Assembly: GCA_905250025.1 (NCBI GenBank)
Contig: CAJNOJ010000037.1
Location: 496,001 to 560,000, forward strand
Length of the DNA: 64,000 nucleotides
From: Adineta ricciae
Taxonomy: Eukaryota; Rotifera; Eurotatoria; Adinetida; Adinetidae
Reading direction: 5' to 3'
In this document: in pieces, positions 18,196 to 35,403 of the stretch
Layout of the letters: each line of letters opens with the position of its first letter
Numbering within the stretch: position 1 is the first letter of the stretch
Notes under the pieces: model-generated
Told to the model about the DNA's origin: nothing
Databases searched by the model: none
The model's input: only the letters and a program-made list of their open reading frames with translations
Made by a program: the position numbers and the translations under genes

Positions 18196-18562
18196 TTTTG
18201 ATTTAATTCAAATAACAACGCCGAAGAAGCTAACTGCGAAACTTTTCAACGAAACTGATTGGCGGAAAATTTACCGATAAAATTTTTTTCCATGAATTTC
18301 TATTGAATTTTCTTTTGAAATTGAGAATGTTTTCATATCGAAAAAACGTATCTATCACAATGCATTTTTTCAACGCATCTATACACATTGCATCGCTCAT
18401 GTAGCTGATTCGTCAAAGAAAAATCAAAATGGCGGCGTCGTCGTTCGCTGATTATTGCATCGAATAAGACAAAGGGAAAGAAAAGGAAACTTACCGATTC
18501 CTAAACGTGCCAATGAATTAGTTTGTTTTTTCTTGAATACAAAAAAAACAAGAGATTTTCGA
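18196..18562. promoter_or_regulatory. Divergent promoter region, KIAA0930 homologue and G-alpha-o
   Basis: Two start codons face away from each other across 367 bases, leaving room only for two 5' untranslated regions and a shared promoter. No TATA box is obvious at a convincing position. Inferred from layout alone. Confidence 0.4.
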
Positions 18563-20057
18563 ATGGGCTGCGCTACAAGTCAAGACGAAAAACGACAAAA
18601 AGAAGTGAGTGATTCATCGTTGAGCTTAACAGATTCCATGATGCGTTTTAAAATATTCATTTTCAGCAAACTTTTTTTCTGAGTAAGACATCATTTCATA
18701 TAATTTGCCTTTTATTTGATTAACAAAACCACCTAGTTCTTTAAATGCTTGATCTAATCGAATTCGAATCATAAAACATTCGTTTGATTTGTTTGCTTTC
18801 GTTTATAGTACAGCAAAGCACTCGATCGTTTGATAAAAGAAGATGCTGAGCGAGCAGCGAAAGATGTCAAACTTCTACTACTCGGTAAGTAAATTCAAAA
18901 CGACATCAATAGTAACTATATGTCGGAAGTTTCAGGTGCTGGAGAATCGGGTAAATCGACTATTGTCAAACAAATGCGTATAATTCATCAACATGGTTAT
19001 ACGAGAGAAGAATTTGAACAGTATCGTCCAGTTGTTTATTCGAATACTATTCAATCATTGGGAGCAATCATTCGTGCGATGAATATGCTCAATATTCAAT
19101 TTGCTACGGCGGAACGAGAAGCCGACGCTCAACGTGTTTTGGAAGTTATTCAACGAATGAAGGATACCGAACCATTCAATAGTGTCTTATTATCATCTAT
19201 GGAACGTTTATGGGCTGATAGTGGTGTTCAACAATGTTTTCTTCGTAGTAACGAATATCAACTGAACGATTCGGCGCAATATTTTCTAGATCAATTATAC
19301 CGAATTGGTTCACCGGACTTTCTACCGAATGAACAAGACGTTTTACGAACACGTGTCAAAACAACCGGCATTGTGGAAATTAACTTTTCTTTCAAAAACT
19401 TGAATTTTCGATTGTTCGATGTCGGTGGACAAAGATCCGAACGAAAGAAATGGTTTGCACATTCAATTTCGACAATGAACACCATCCAACTTTCTTTCTT
19501 TCTATCTTCATCTAGGATTCACTGCTTCGAAGATGTCACAGCGATCATTTTCTGTGTGGCACTCTCCGAATACGATCAAGTGCTTTACGAAGACGAATCA
19601 ACGAATCGAATGCACGAATCTCTACGCTTATTCAATAGTATATGTAATAATAAATGGTTAGTAGTACAAATTTCTATAGAGATTTGTTCATGAGAAGTTC
19701 CGTTTTAGGTTTGTGTATACGGGTATTATCTTATTTCTGAATAAGAAGGATTTATTCGAAGAAAAAATCAAACGTTCGCCGTTAACACTCTGTTTTCGCG
19801 AATATACGGGCCCGAATGAATACGATCCTGCTGCGGAATATATTCAAGCCCAATTCGTATCAAAAAATAAATCAACACAAAAAGAAGTTTATTGTCACCA
19901 TACATGTGCAACAGATACCCAGAATGTTCAATTTGTATTCGATGCTGTCACGGATGTAAAAATCAATTGAATTCATTTGTCTAAATGAAATCTACTCTTT
20001 TTCTTTTTCTTCTAGGTGATTATTACTTTAAATCTTCGTGGTTGTGGTTTATATTAA
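18563..20057 (+). CDS. GNAO1: Heterotrimeric G protein alpha subunit, Go type
   Basis: Six exons (18563-18604, 18809-18884, 18936-19452, 19516-19656, 19709-19955, 20016-20057) give 354 residues, exactly the usual length of Gi/Go alpha subunits. The N-terminus [11 protein letters not shown] has the myristoylated Gly2 and palmitoylated Cys3 context. P-loop [14 protein letters not shown], switch [10 protein letters not shown], switch [18 protein letters not shown], and the TCAT guanine motif are all present. The C-terminus LNLRGCGLY matches Go rather than Gi. Go couples inhibitory receptors to channels and cyclases, mostly in neurons. One oddity: the normally invariant TDTS stretch before ILFLNKKD reads VYTG here. 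The start has the myristoylation context and is the only sensible one. A 3' region rich in T follows. Confidence 0.95.
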
Positions 20058-21771
20058 AATAATAATAATAGTCGATGTTCTGTTTTTTCTATTTACCATA
20101 TATATACATATATTTTTGTTCTCTATTAGCCTTTATTATTTGTGTATTTAATGAAGGAGCTCCAGTGACTCTCTTTCTCTTTCATTTGACCTTTCTAGAC
20201 ACGTTCATGTGGACAGTGAACATAAAATTCTAACAAGAGAAATTCAACATAATAATTCGTGCTCGATTCCATCACATCGCTCTCAAAAATTCTTCGATCT
20301 CTTCTTTCCTTTTCGATTCATTTTCGTTTGTGTATGTTGTCAGATGTGTGCATGTGACAGTTTTGTTCCCTCGTTTGTTCATCTCTCACTCTAGTCGATC
20401 TGTTCGCGCTTGATTATCAATATCTAACATTATACAATGTGAACTGTTCTTCAATTCACCTTTTCTTCTTGTGCGTTCGTTTGTTTGCTTTTTTTGTATG
20501 TTTAATTCGAGAAAGATCTTTCGTCATGTCTACATATATTTCAACGAAAGGGAATAAGAGTGTGTTTCAAAACTATACATACATAGTTTGTTCGTATTAA
20601 AATACAAACGATTTCTGTTTGCTATTCTATTCTTTGATGCTGACTAGTCTTTATTTACTATAATTATGTACGCGTCGTGTGTTTCTTCTTTGCTCAGAAT
20701 CTTTTTTTTTTTGACATAAATAAATCAATTTCGATTACAAAAGAAAGATCTTGGAATGCAATGTTGACAGAAGCAACACCGGCAAGCAATGACTCATTCT
20801 GAGCGGGTATTGGTGTGCGTTTGGCGCTGTTTTGCATCGGATTTGAATTCCGTTTGACTAATGTGTTAATCAAGGCTATAATGATGCTCGACGAAAAGAA
20901 GACAAAAGGCAAACAACGCGTATGTAGGTTAACAAATGATATTTACTTGGTCTATACGCGTCGCATAACTGCATATTGATTCTTGTTATTTCTGAGTAGC
21001 ATAATGTGTTTTTTCTTAATGATCAAGGAAGAAAAACATCAAGAAACTGAAGTTCTCTTTGAAAAATCTAAATAATTAACGAACTGCGCTCGCAACAAAT
21101 GAATGTAACTCTATCTTGATAATAAGACAAGTGTAATCTTGAGAATTCGAGATTTCCCAAAAGAATCGTATATACACATTTGAAGAAAAAAAAAAGGAAA
21201 ACATTGTGAAATAGAACAATCGATAATCAACTAACTACACAATTATATGGAGATATATTCTTTTCGACAAGGACAAAACACTATAATAGATTCTCGGTTT
21301 CTATTTCGATATGAAAATAAGTTTTTCAGGTAGAGTGTCAATGGATCTATGAGCGGAAGAGAAAAACTTCGCTATTTATAGTACGCTTCAGAAGATTATC
21401 TTTGCAAAGGTTATGCAGACCCATATCTTGGAGAAGAGATTAATCAAATCTAAATGTATTTGTTCCGTTCTATGCTTCCGTTTCTAACTCACATTTTCTC
21501 TCAAGTTTTTTTTTTCGACAATTTTATTAGAACCATTATTTATGTAATTGAATTAGCGGTAGAGACAGGCAGATTACGATTCGATGACTAGTGTCGATTT
21601 TATTTCTATATAATCGCTGTTTTTCTTTCCATTAACTTCCATAAAGCTTGTAAAAAAAAAGAACTGTTCTGCTTACAAACACACACACACAAACATATAT
21701 GCACATTAATTCCTGAATACATATGAGAGGAAAAAAAAAGAAGAAGAAAACCATCCTATACATTTGAATGA
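20058..21771. other. 3' flanks of convergent G-alpha-o and ARHGAP39 genes
   Basis: It is AT-rich, with pyrimidine runs and a short CA tract near 21681. Presumably it holds two 3' untranslated regions. A 72-residue minus-strand frame at 20694-20912 has no recognisable features. I see nothing else. Confidence 0.5.
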
Positions 21772-25913
<4,142 letters not shown>

Positions 25914-28457
25914 GTCTAGTTATTTTTGTATTCAAGTAAGATATGTATATGTATTGGTAAATAGTACCTTGAGAAGAAACTAATAATGAACAGATACATG
26001 CGCACGAGTTGTCACATGTCTCTTCATCGATGATTTATTGCCGGTGACAATTTGGTTTAATTATATATCAATGAACACAAATCTTTCTCTGGAACGAAGC
26101 AAAATAACAGCGAACATGATTTACATAAAAGCCTTGAATGTGTCATATCAACATAAATGATTTCGAAAAATTAAATATTACTCGTCGAGTTAATAACTTA
26201 CCGTGACGTAGGAATGCGATGAGAAAAAAAATTTCAATTCACGACAAAGAAATAGGTCAGGATATTCTACTGAGAAATTAACAGACATGTGTAGAGGAAA
26301 AGAACGTCTCGCGAAGTCAAAAAAGATGATTAATGCAATCAGAACGGAGGGGAAAGAAATGATCGATATCTGATGATCAGTTATACGAAGGTGTCAATAG
26401 AGGATAAGCTTCAGTAAGAAATATAATCTAGTAAATGTCAGCTTTGTGCGCAAGCATCAATTTATCTGTTCAACCAAATGAATCTAATGATAATTTCCAG
26501 CTAAAACGAGCCATTGTGTTCTCTTTCTCGGTCACTCTTATCACCAATAACGGAAAGAACATTTGCGTTGCGAGTTACTCAATCATCACGATCTTTCAGG
26601 ATATATATATGTTTGTCTAACTAGAGAAGAAGGAAATAACTCAGAGGTCATCCTATCGACGCTTATACATTGATCGGACATACGATTACATTCAACACAT
26701 CTTCGACGTAATGCAATCAATGACTTGTCTTTTGTGTTTCTCAACAAAATAAGAAACGGATGAAAGACAACATCCAATAACACGGTTATGTTAAGACAGA
26801 CATAAATCGGAAACAGATTTTTCTTGTCTTAGGGAAAATAAATGATCTGGAAAGAATGAAAAGAACTGTCGTCATATCATCGAACAAATGATATTCGGTT
26901 CGATTTTATTTCCTTGTGTAAATTTATATAAGGAAATGAAGCAAGAAAAAAAAAATCTTCTCTCAAACACTTAAAACCAAAATTTCATATGCAAACGAAA
27001 CAACAGGGAAGGGAGAGGAAGAGGGAAAGAGACATATACACACATGTACATACGACGATCAGATCAGAGGAGAAGAAAAAACCTACCGACGATCATTTTT
27101 CATTAACCAATAATATTCATGAGGGCGGTAGAAGACGTTTTTAATTATTAATAATTCTTTTAGTCAAATGAATCAATCAAATAAGTCCTTCGACTTGACT
27201 GACATACTACATCTTTTTTTTTTATTCAATATTAAAATCATCCGTGTGTTGATTTTTTACGAGCGAAACTTGAGAAAGATTTATATATTATTCATTATTT
27301 TTCCTCGAGATTGAAAACAAAGTTTAGTCAAGTAGTGACGGTGATTATTATTAAGATATTGTCATTGACATACATGTCTGTATTGACATAAACCAGTTCA
27401 ATGAGTTAAACCTTGTACAGTACGGTGCGAATGAGAAAATGAATCAGCTAAAGATGGCCGAATATGGTAATTTGCAAGAGAATTTCGGATATTATCCGAT
27501 GATAAATGATGTTATTATAAACATTCCATTAACAGTTGATTTATACTCGAAGATTCAATGAACAATTTCTTGTTCTCGATTGCATCATCTGTTCTATCAA
27601 GTCAAAACTGACTCATTATTCGGTTTAACACATAAATCAGATATGGATGCGTGTGAGTTCGATGAATAGAAGACCTTTTCATCGAATTGTTGACAATGAA
27701 CAGTTTAGTGATTAGTGTTTTTTTCTTCTTCTCTTCTAAGCAAAAGTAAATAATCGAAAGTTCAACTCATTATTACTTTTTGTTCGTGTTAAAAAACGAG
27801 GAAATATCTTAACATTTGCAGATAGATTTTCGATATATGTTTTCTTTTTATCTTGATAGTTCATTGGCATTTCATTCATCCCTATATTGAACTTTGTTCA
27901 AAGTATCTTTGTGAAACATTACAATAACTACGTTGGATCTCTCGAAACTTTCATCAGACGATCTGATAAGCCGGAAATAGAATGACACGAAGCATAACAA
28001 AAGCAAAGGAGGAACTCATCTGGTTTTCTTCGACTTTCTCGTGCTATTATCTAGAGATCATCGACAAAAATAGAGCAAAACTATATTTTGGCGTTTCCCA
28101 TCGAATTCAATTCTGGCGCGATCATCATTTCATCAAGAAAGAAAGACAATAGGACGCATCGATGGATCTACTTCATAGAATTAAATATTTTATCCTTTCA
28201 TACCCTCTCAATTGCCTGACAAGAACGTGCTGAAAACAACAAAGAAAGTTAATGTAAAGAATAGGAAAAATATATACCAATAGACAGACAAATAAACATG
28301 GTCAGAAAGAGACACGTCGTGTATGTATAATTATATATTTAACGATAGATTTAACAGAAGAACTAGAAACAGAAGAAATACATGTGCACGGCGAGTGCAA
28401 CTAACTGAATGTTTTTTCAATAATATCATTGGTGTTTAGTCGCGAGTTAAATCAACA
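25914..28457. other. Gene-poor 2.5-kb stretch between divergent ARHGAP39 and an unknown ORF
   Basis: Both flanking genes read away from this stretch, so it must contain two promoters. It is AT-rich with purine-rich runs (about 27000-27035). Open frames are short and show no recognised protein, and I found no tRNA-like box or repeat family. Confidence 0.5.
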
Positions 28458-29051
28458 ATGGCAAATGATATACATCATGGATTACCAAGTTCCATGGAAG
28501 ATACGGATATTTCCAATACGCGTCGAGTGACATTAACTCGTACTGGGGTGGCCGCGCTTTTCGCTCAATCATCGTATGATACAGGCGAAAAACCTATCTC
28601 GGCAAATTTGACACGTCCAGCTCGAGAATGCCGCGCGCCATCGGTCACTCGCGCATGGACGTCTTCGAACTCGACAACATCCCATCATCCAACAAATAAT
28701 TCCTTGTGTTCAACAGGTCCATCAGTTGCAGCACAACGTTCATCATTATTTCGGTATGTTATTCAACGTTCGTCGTCATTTGCAACTACAGCTGTTTCCC
28801 AAGTTATGTCCAATTCACGTCGACATACATTGAAACAAATACGTTCGATCTGCAATCAACATGACAAGGTTTCATCCACTGATACGGATGTCGAACCAGT
28901 TGCATCAATAACCGATTGTTTAGAAGCACCATCCATTGCTGCCGTTCAAATTTGTCGTTCAATTTCAATGCCTAATACAGCAAACAAATATCGCCAACAT
29001 TTTGAACACCAACAGCATCTCTTACTTCGAAGTAATGAAAAGCCTATTTAA
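28458..29051 (+). CDS. Hypothetical protein, single exon
   Basis: An uninterrupted 197-residue frame starting MANDIHHGLPSSMEDTD. It is Ser/Thr-rich and basic, with RRVTLTRTGVAALFAQ near the start, a central RYVIQRSSSFATTAVSQVM stretch, SRRHTLKQIRS, and a His/Gln-rich end. There is no signal peptide, membrane segment or recognised domain. Several Arg-x-x-Ser/Thr sites (RSSSFA, RRHTL, RSISMP) look like basophilic-kinase or 14-3-3 type sites. Its length in a region where random frames are mostly under 80 residues supports it being real. It is intronless, unlike most neighbours, and converges on PAAF1 across 462 bases that include T-rich 3' sequence and an AATAAA-like area near 29200. Confidence 0.55.
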   Translation: MANDIHHGLPSSMEDTDISNTRRVTLTRTGVAALFAQSSYDTGEKPISANLTRPARECRAPSVTRAWTSSNSTTSHHPTNNSLCSTGPSVAAQRSSLFRYVIQRSSSFATTAVSQVMSNSRRHTLKQIRSICNQHDKVSSTDTDVEPVASITDCLEAPSIAAVQICRSISMPNTANKYRQHFEHQQHLLLRSNEKPI

Positions 29052-29513
29052 ATCTCTCTTCTTCTTCTTTTTCTTGTTCTCATACAAACAAACGATATCT
29101 TTCTTTTTTCTTCTTCTTCGCCTCTTTTTCTCTCATTAATTTATTGCTGGTTTTCTTTTTGGTCTTGCTATTGTGTATATAATTGAACTTTAATCTTACG
29201 AGATAAATACATAAACATTTATTTAAAAACAAAAGATTTATCATTTTGTCTTGCTTGGTGAACGTCTGAGGAAATAGGCTTAATTTCGGTTTTGATTATA
29301 CCGAACGGAAACGGTTGGAGGAAATTTTCTCGATTTCATCAAGATTTGCTTCGAATGCTGATTTGTTTTGGTTTCAAACAGAAAATTTATTTCGCTTGTC
29401 TAATATTATACACACATGCTGGAATACAAAGAAAAAGAAAACGTGCTTTACATTCGAAAGAGAAAAATTTTGAAAAAACTAATTTTAGCAAGATTGATTG
29501 TGAAACGAAAATT

Positions 29514-30986
29514 TTATTTTGTTTCTTCTTGTCTGTCATAAACACGGACGAGACCATCGTGGCAAATAGAATAAATTCGATTATTGAATACTTTACTATT
29601 TAGAACAGCCTCATCAGCGCCTGTATAATCACAAACATGTTGTTGCAGGATATCCGACATGGTTTGCAATTCGTTTTTGTTATATTCGAAGCAACTGCCA
29701 TCAGTGGTTGTCACAAGAATTCCTCCTTGGTCATGGCTCGGAACGACGCAAGTGATTTTTCCTCGTTGCTCTTTCCAGGCATGAACTGGAGTTCCATTCA
29801 TTTGTCGAAGATCATAAAAACCAAGAATAGAATGTTCCGTACCGTAAACTAATTGATTCGAATCATTTAAATAACAGAGTGTACTAATTGGTGATCCAAC
29901 TTTGAGTTCATTGCCTATTTCTTTGTTACTTAGATTGTAAAAACGAATTGTTCCATCATTACAAGCACATGCTAATGTTGCCGAATCAGTTAAACTGATA
30001 CTATTCACACTATCATTATCCAGTTGAGTTACTTTACTAATCTGTTCGTTTTTGGTGATATCCCATAGAAGAACCGAACCATCGTTCGATGCACTAAGAA
30101 CGCGTTGCTTATCCAGTGCAAGAACATCGTTAATACGCGAACGGTGGCCAGTCAATGTCGTATCACGAATTTGATTATTATCACTATCAATCGACCAGAC
30201 TTTCACACGCATGTCAGCCCCGCCGGAAACGACAGCCAAATCTAAATTGGCAAGTAAGGATATGTCTGTAAAAATTAAATTGTACCTGAAGGAAAGAATC
30301 GACTGGTATAGACATCTTCGACGTGCCCTTTGAGTTTACGTCGTACTTCACCTAAAAATAAATCCAATGCATGTAGATTGAAGTGTAAATATTTGAAATT
30401 GTGTACCATTTTCAATATCCCAAATGGTAACGTTTCCATTGCTTAATGCTGTTAAGCCAACGCCACCGGAACTGATATCACACCAGTGAGGGTGAGCAGA
30501 TAAATGCGTTTGATTTTGACGACGTTCAGGTACATTAATTAATGGGTCTTGAATAGCATGTCCCTCGGCATCTTCGGGCTTTCCAGTAGTCGAAAAGGAT
30601 TTGGTTGGACCTAGAAATAGCATTATTCATCAGTTGATCAAAAGGAAACCATTATATAGTTTGCCTTGAAACGTATGGCTAAAATTTGTATCGCGAATTT
30701 TAATTCGTAATTGTTGTTGTTTTCGATCAATATCTGTCGATTGAAAGTTATCACTTGCTGAAGTTTTGTATGATTTCGCATTGTCATCGGTCAATGCTTT
30801 AATCGAACAAACTCCATGAACATTTTGTGTTAATCGCGATATACTAGCGTTGCCTGATTTGAATTCCAGCCAAACGTCCGCAGGCAACGTGTTCAACTTT
30901 ACGTTAACCGACCAATCCGGTTGAATAAGAATGCGTGGATGTGTTGGTACTTTATGAACAATATCAAGACTAGTTGAAGCAGTCAT
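29514..30986 (-). CDS. PAAF1: Proteasomal ATPase-associated factor 1 (PAAF1), WD40 protein
   Basis: Four exons (30986-30665, 30610-30407, 30351-30286, 30241-29514) give 439 residues (human 392). PAAF1 is a WD-repeat chaperone that binds the proteasome regulatory-particle ATPases (RPT/PSMC subunits) during 19S assembly. The N-terminus RILIQPDWSVNV matches the PAAF1 start (IQSDWAQAL in vertebrates). WD repeats follow: TALSNGNVTIWD, GHVEDVYTSRFFPS, VVSGGADMRVKVWS, VLSASNDGSVLLWD and TLACACNDGTIRFYNL. The C-terminal TTDGSCFEYNKNEL, YTGADEAV and YSICHDGLVRVYD are diagnostic. The first intron appears to be GC-AG (54 bases, donor CAAG|GCAAAC). An alternative GT donor would leave only 39 bases. Confidence 0.85.
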
Positions 30987-31526
30987 ATTTCTATAATCAA
31001 TCTAAAGATATGACAACCAACTTGCATAAGAACTTTAAATTGATGGTAGTATACCATGTGTTTCAATTTTTACTCACAAGATAAAGAAAAAGAGCAGAAA
31101 ACGAACGATATGTATGTATGAGCGTCTGACATTATATCATGTAAAACCAGCAGACGAGAATAAGGAGCAAAGAGAAATGAAAAAATGTGCCTTTGTCATG
31201 ATACAAAAAATGACAACGAAAAGAAAAATAGGACAATACATACAAGCTAAGTTTGATTTGTGAATGTTTTCGTTTTCTTTTGATATACATCCAACAGTCA
31301 CAGTACGAACAAGTACAAAAAGAAAACACAATCAAATCGATGGTGTACTCATATACACCATCAAAGGAAAGAAAGAAGAAAAAAGGAGAATCAAGACAAG
31401 TATAAGAATCAGAAAAAAGAGGAACAAACAAATAGCACAATACTTTCTTTTTTCGTCTTTTTTTCTCTTCTTTAATGTTTATTACTACTCGATTAACAAG
31501 TGAAAAGCGCAACAATTGAGTTGCCT

Positions 31527-34152
31527 TTATTCTTCACCTTCAGATTCGTTATCATCGTCGTCATTATCCTCATCATCGTCATCCTCGTCGCCATCGTGTT
31601 GTTGTTCACCATTGTTATTATTCGTATTATTTTTATTAGTCGAATTCGTATTCGCTGTCGTTAACGTTTGGTAAGTCTACAGCAACAAAATAGGAAATCA
31701 TCGATGAATTCATCAGCAGCGTTTATTCTTACCTGATGCTGAATGTGTTGTTGCAATTGTTGCTGTTGTTGTAAGGCTTGAAATTGCTGTATTTGAACCT
31801 AGATAACGACATGAGAATGATTTTAATGAAGTTCTTTGGTAAAGGGAAAAGCCGCAGTACGAGAAGAAGAAGAAGTAAGCACACGCACATCGATACGCGA
31901 AAGAAGCCCGGCAATATTTAAGCAAATGGAATACTTACCTCTATTCATCAGGACGAATTTTAATGAGTGGAAAGAAAGGAGTGGTTCGTATTTAGCTGTC
32001 TTTTCTTCTATCTTTATGATTTGTTATTTACACACATAAAACAAGAATAACAAACAAAAACAAACAATGGACAACAGAGTTTGGTTTTTGGAATAAAAAA
32101 ATCCAAGGAAGAAAGAAAACCGGAAGAAAAAGAAAACAGAAATGCTGATAGTTAATGTTGATGTACTAATTAGTTATCGTTAACATTCTTATCTTTCGAA
32201 ACACATGCACACTGTTTATCAGAATTATTATTCGGGAGTAGAAAACCAATAGATGAAGGAAGAGAGAGAGAGATTCGTCAATCATTTACACACGTGAAGA
32301 ATTAGAAATATACACTGGTCACTGATTTCTGGAGACTTTAGTTTAGAAGAAAACAAGAATAATTAGTTTCTGGGTGCGTATGTATGTGTGTGTGTGCGTA
32401 CTACTTCTACTTTTCACTGATATCCTACGTTGTTATGTGGCATTGGTAATGAGTAACCATTGTAAGGAGGGAAAAGTGATGCTGCCAAGCCATTATCTTG
32501 AAAATTGTTCATTTGAGCAAAAGCCTCGAAAGAAAATTGCAAATAAAATTAATCAATCAAATTTAGTAATTACTTGTGGTTGAAAAGATTGCATTGGATT
32601 AAAAGATGGTAATTGGTATGGTGCTGAAGAGTACTGTTGTTGTTGTTGTTGTTGTTGTTGCTGCTGCTGTTGTTGCTGTTGTTGAGTCTAGACAATGAGA
32701 AGAGAGGGAATGCAATCGTATTGAACTATTTGACTCACATCTTGATGTACTCTGACTTGTTGATCAGTGTGATGCGATTGTTGTTGTTGTTGTTGTTGCT
32801 GTGCTAACGCTTGAGATGATGAATTTGATTTTGTTGCTTTCTTATTTGCTAATCTGAAGTCATTCATTTCCTAATAATAAAAGAAAAGAAGAACTAATAA
32901 TAAATGATGGACTATGTCGATTAATCATCACTGACTTTTTCATATCTTTCCTTATCTCGTTGTGCAGCTTCTTCATAAGTTTGTTTTCCATCAGGTGCTG
33001 TATGATTCCATCGATCGCCGAGTTCTTTCGCGATTTCACCCACAGATAAACTTGGATTCACTGCTTTCAATTTGGGACGTTCTTCTTTACAGTAATGAAA
33101 GAAAGCCGATCTAGAACGAAATCAACTCGTGTTCGATCAATTTATCATCGGAAGGAAATATATTACAAAGGACGTTTTGGTGCCAATGGGTCCTTCTTTT
33201 TCTTCTTTCGTTTTTCACCGGGTTGATATACAGCCATTTCACGTTCAAACCGTTGTTTATCGACTTCAGCTTGAGCAGCAAACTTTGATTTTTCACTTTC
33301 AGTCATTGTCTACAAAATAGACAAATCGATTTCCATTGTTTTTCTTCTCTTCTTCGCTTTCACACTTAAACATTCACTTAATCCTATATAATTTCTCTTT
33401 GTTGTTTGTCCTTGATTAAAGCACGTCAAGAAAGAAGCGAGTGATGGACTCGACTGTGATATGAAAAGCAAATTCAGCAAATTATCATTTCATCATCGGA
33501 AAAAGATACTGATGAATTTTTGATTAATCCTATTAGAATTTCAGACTGACAGAGATATAATCTCCATGATCATTAGTAAGATTATACTTCGACATTTCAG
33601 AAACACAAAGAAGAAGAAATAAGTTCGATTTTCTTTCATACCTTCCACTTTTCTGCACATTTCTTCGAGAATTCACTGAAATTAGCATTCTCATTAGGAT
33701 ATGCTTTTCGATGTTCATCACGGCATTTTTGTACAAAAAATGTGTATGCACTCATTCGGCCTTTGGGTTTGCTCATTTCTTTAGGCGGATGAGAATGCTG
33801 ATGATGATCGCGATTTGTCGTCGATGTTCCCGTTGATTGTGGAATTAGATGATGAACTTGCTGTGCTTGTGGCATCATATGCGGCAATGGCACTTGTTGC
33901 TGTTGCTGTTGTGGATGATAACTACGATGAAGAAGGAGAAAATGAACAAATTCTATTAGAAATAATCTCAATTAACTTCAAAAACGTCATCGAATAAAAA
34001 ATGATTAGAACAAATGTTCTATCACTATTCATTATGTCTCTTATTTCTTTTTTTTCCTCTCTAGTTACTCACTACATTTGCATATGTTGAGCTTGCTGTT
34101 GTTGCTGTTGCGGTGGCACTATCATCGATTGATAATATAGTGCAGAAGTCAT
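31527..34152 (-). CDS. HMG-box protein, HMGB / dorsal switch protein 1 (DSP1)-like, polyQ-rich
   Basis: Eight exons (34152-34073, 33921-33642, 33309-33167, 33110-32936, 32870-32739, 32687-32574, 31798-31733, 31676-31527) give 379 residues. The layout is a Gln/His-rich N-terminus; HMG box A ([20 protein letters not shown] through [10 protein letters not shown]); a basic linker [17 protein letters not shown] box B ([17 protein letters not shown] through RWNHTAP and [13 protein letters not shown]); polyQ segments including an uninterrupted Gln run; and an acidic C-terminal tail of Asp/Glu. Two HMG boxes with an acidic tail define HMGB; the Gln-rich N-terminus is typical of insect DSP1. Such proteins bend DNA in chromatin and act as co-repressors or activators. 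An alternative first coding exon lies at 35404-35495. Whether the polyQ exons between box B and the tail are always included cannot be told from sequence. Confidence 0.88.
32634..32687. repeat. CAG/CAA trinucleotide tract (polyQ coding)
   Basis: A run of TTG/CTG triplets on the plus strand encodes about 15 consecutive Gln in an HMGB exon. Mixed CAA and CAG codons should limit slippage. Confidence 0.85.
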
Positions 34153-34345
34153 TTTGAGTACGCAGATTTAATACGAATGTATTACATCGATAATCATTCT
34201 ATCTGTAATCGAACGAGTTGTTTACTGTTTACATCATGTATATAATCAATTGAACCATCACCATCATTATCACTTAACTCAGGCTCAAGTAGTCGACATA
34301 AATAATTTTCTCTCATTCTTCTGACAACATGTATATATGTGGCAA

Positions 34346-34366
34346 TGATGATGATGATGATGATGG
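34346..34366. repeat. GAT microsatellite
   Basis: A short ATG/GAT triplet run in the HMGB upstream intron. The equivalent spot in copy B is shorter and interrupted, showing repeat-length divergence between copies. Confidence 0.7.
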
Positions 34367-35403
34367 AGCACGCGTTATACATGTGAGTAACAAGGGGGGA
34401 GGGAGGAGAAACAAAACACACTGGAGAACATGCGCAGACTCCGAGTGTGTATATTTGAAAAAACAACAACACATGATATTGTTCGTTTTGATAGGAACAA
34501 AGGAGAAAAGATTCAAGATGTTGAAGGGCGGCATGGTAATGTATGAAAGAATGTGACGAAGACAACGATGTCGACGAAAGGTCCCCTTCCTCTTTTCTTT
34601 CTTTTTTCTAATCGCATTTTCTCTCTTTCTCTCTCGTTCTCTATATTTTGTACGTTAGCTTCGGCCACGCCATATAATTATTTCTTATTTCGTTCGCAGT
34701 GGAAGAGAGAGAGAGGGAAAAGAAAAAAACTGATAGAGAAAATGAATTGTTCTGTTCTAAACAAATCAAGAGTATGCCCGCTCTCGGTTTTTTCTCTCTG
34801 TATATATACGTGTCTCTTTCTCTCTCTCCCTCATCCGAGAACAGAACAGAGAAAGAAAAACTTAATTAATCGAGGGCAACTTATACATAGAGATAGGTTT
34901 GAAAGTTTGTCGGACACGTTCGCCAAGGGTCAAGTAGAGCGAGAATGACGAGAGAAAAGGGAGAGAGAGAGGAAGAGAGCAAATAAACGAGCGACCATGA
35001 TGATTTATCGCCTATCGATTTCAGGTCAGACACGTTCGAATAAGTTCTTACAATTGATCATATTGTTCTGCAAAATATTGACATGAACGAAAGAGGCAAA
35101 ATATAAAAAATAACTTCGAATAACAACAAATGATGATGAACAATGACAATCGATTGTCAAAAGTAATTCAGTTTTAACAAGTTCTTCTCCTTCTTCCTTC
35201 TTCGTCATATTTTTCACTCTAACGAGAAGGAAAAATGTCATGTTGAGAATGTCACTACTACCAAGAAGAAAGGTTATGCGAAATGTAAACATTGTTTAAA
35301 CGCAAATAGATTGATCTCCTATCGAGATTAGTTTTCCATCGGTATGTTAACTAATGACATGATCGATTTTGTTCGAACATCTTTCGAAATCGAAGTGTCT
35401 TAC

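Noticed and set aside
31264..31503. Frames in 31132-31515 downstream of PAAF1
   Set aside because: Lys/Arg/Phe-rich low complexity on both strands in the HMGB 3' region, with no splice support.
34313..34948. Several 70-130 residue frames upstream of SF3B1, repeated in copy B
   Set aside because: They do not keep frame or replacement pattern between the two copies and lie in low-complexity sequence; treated as chance frames.
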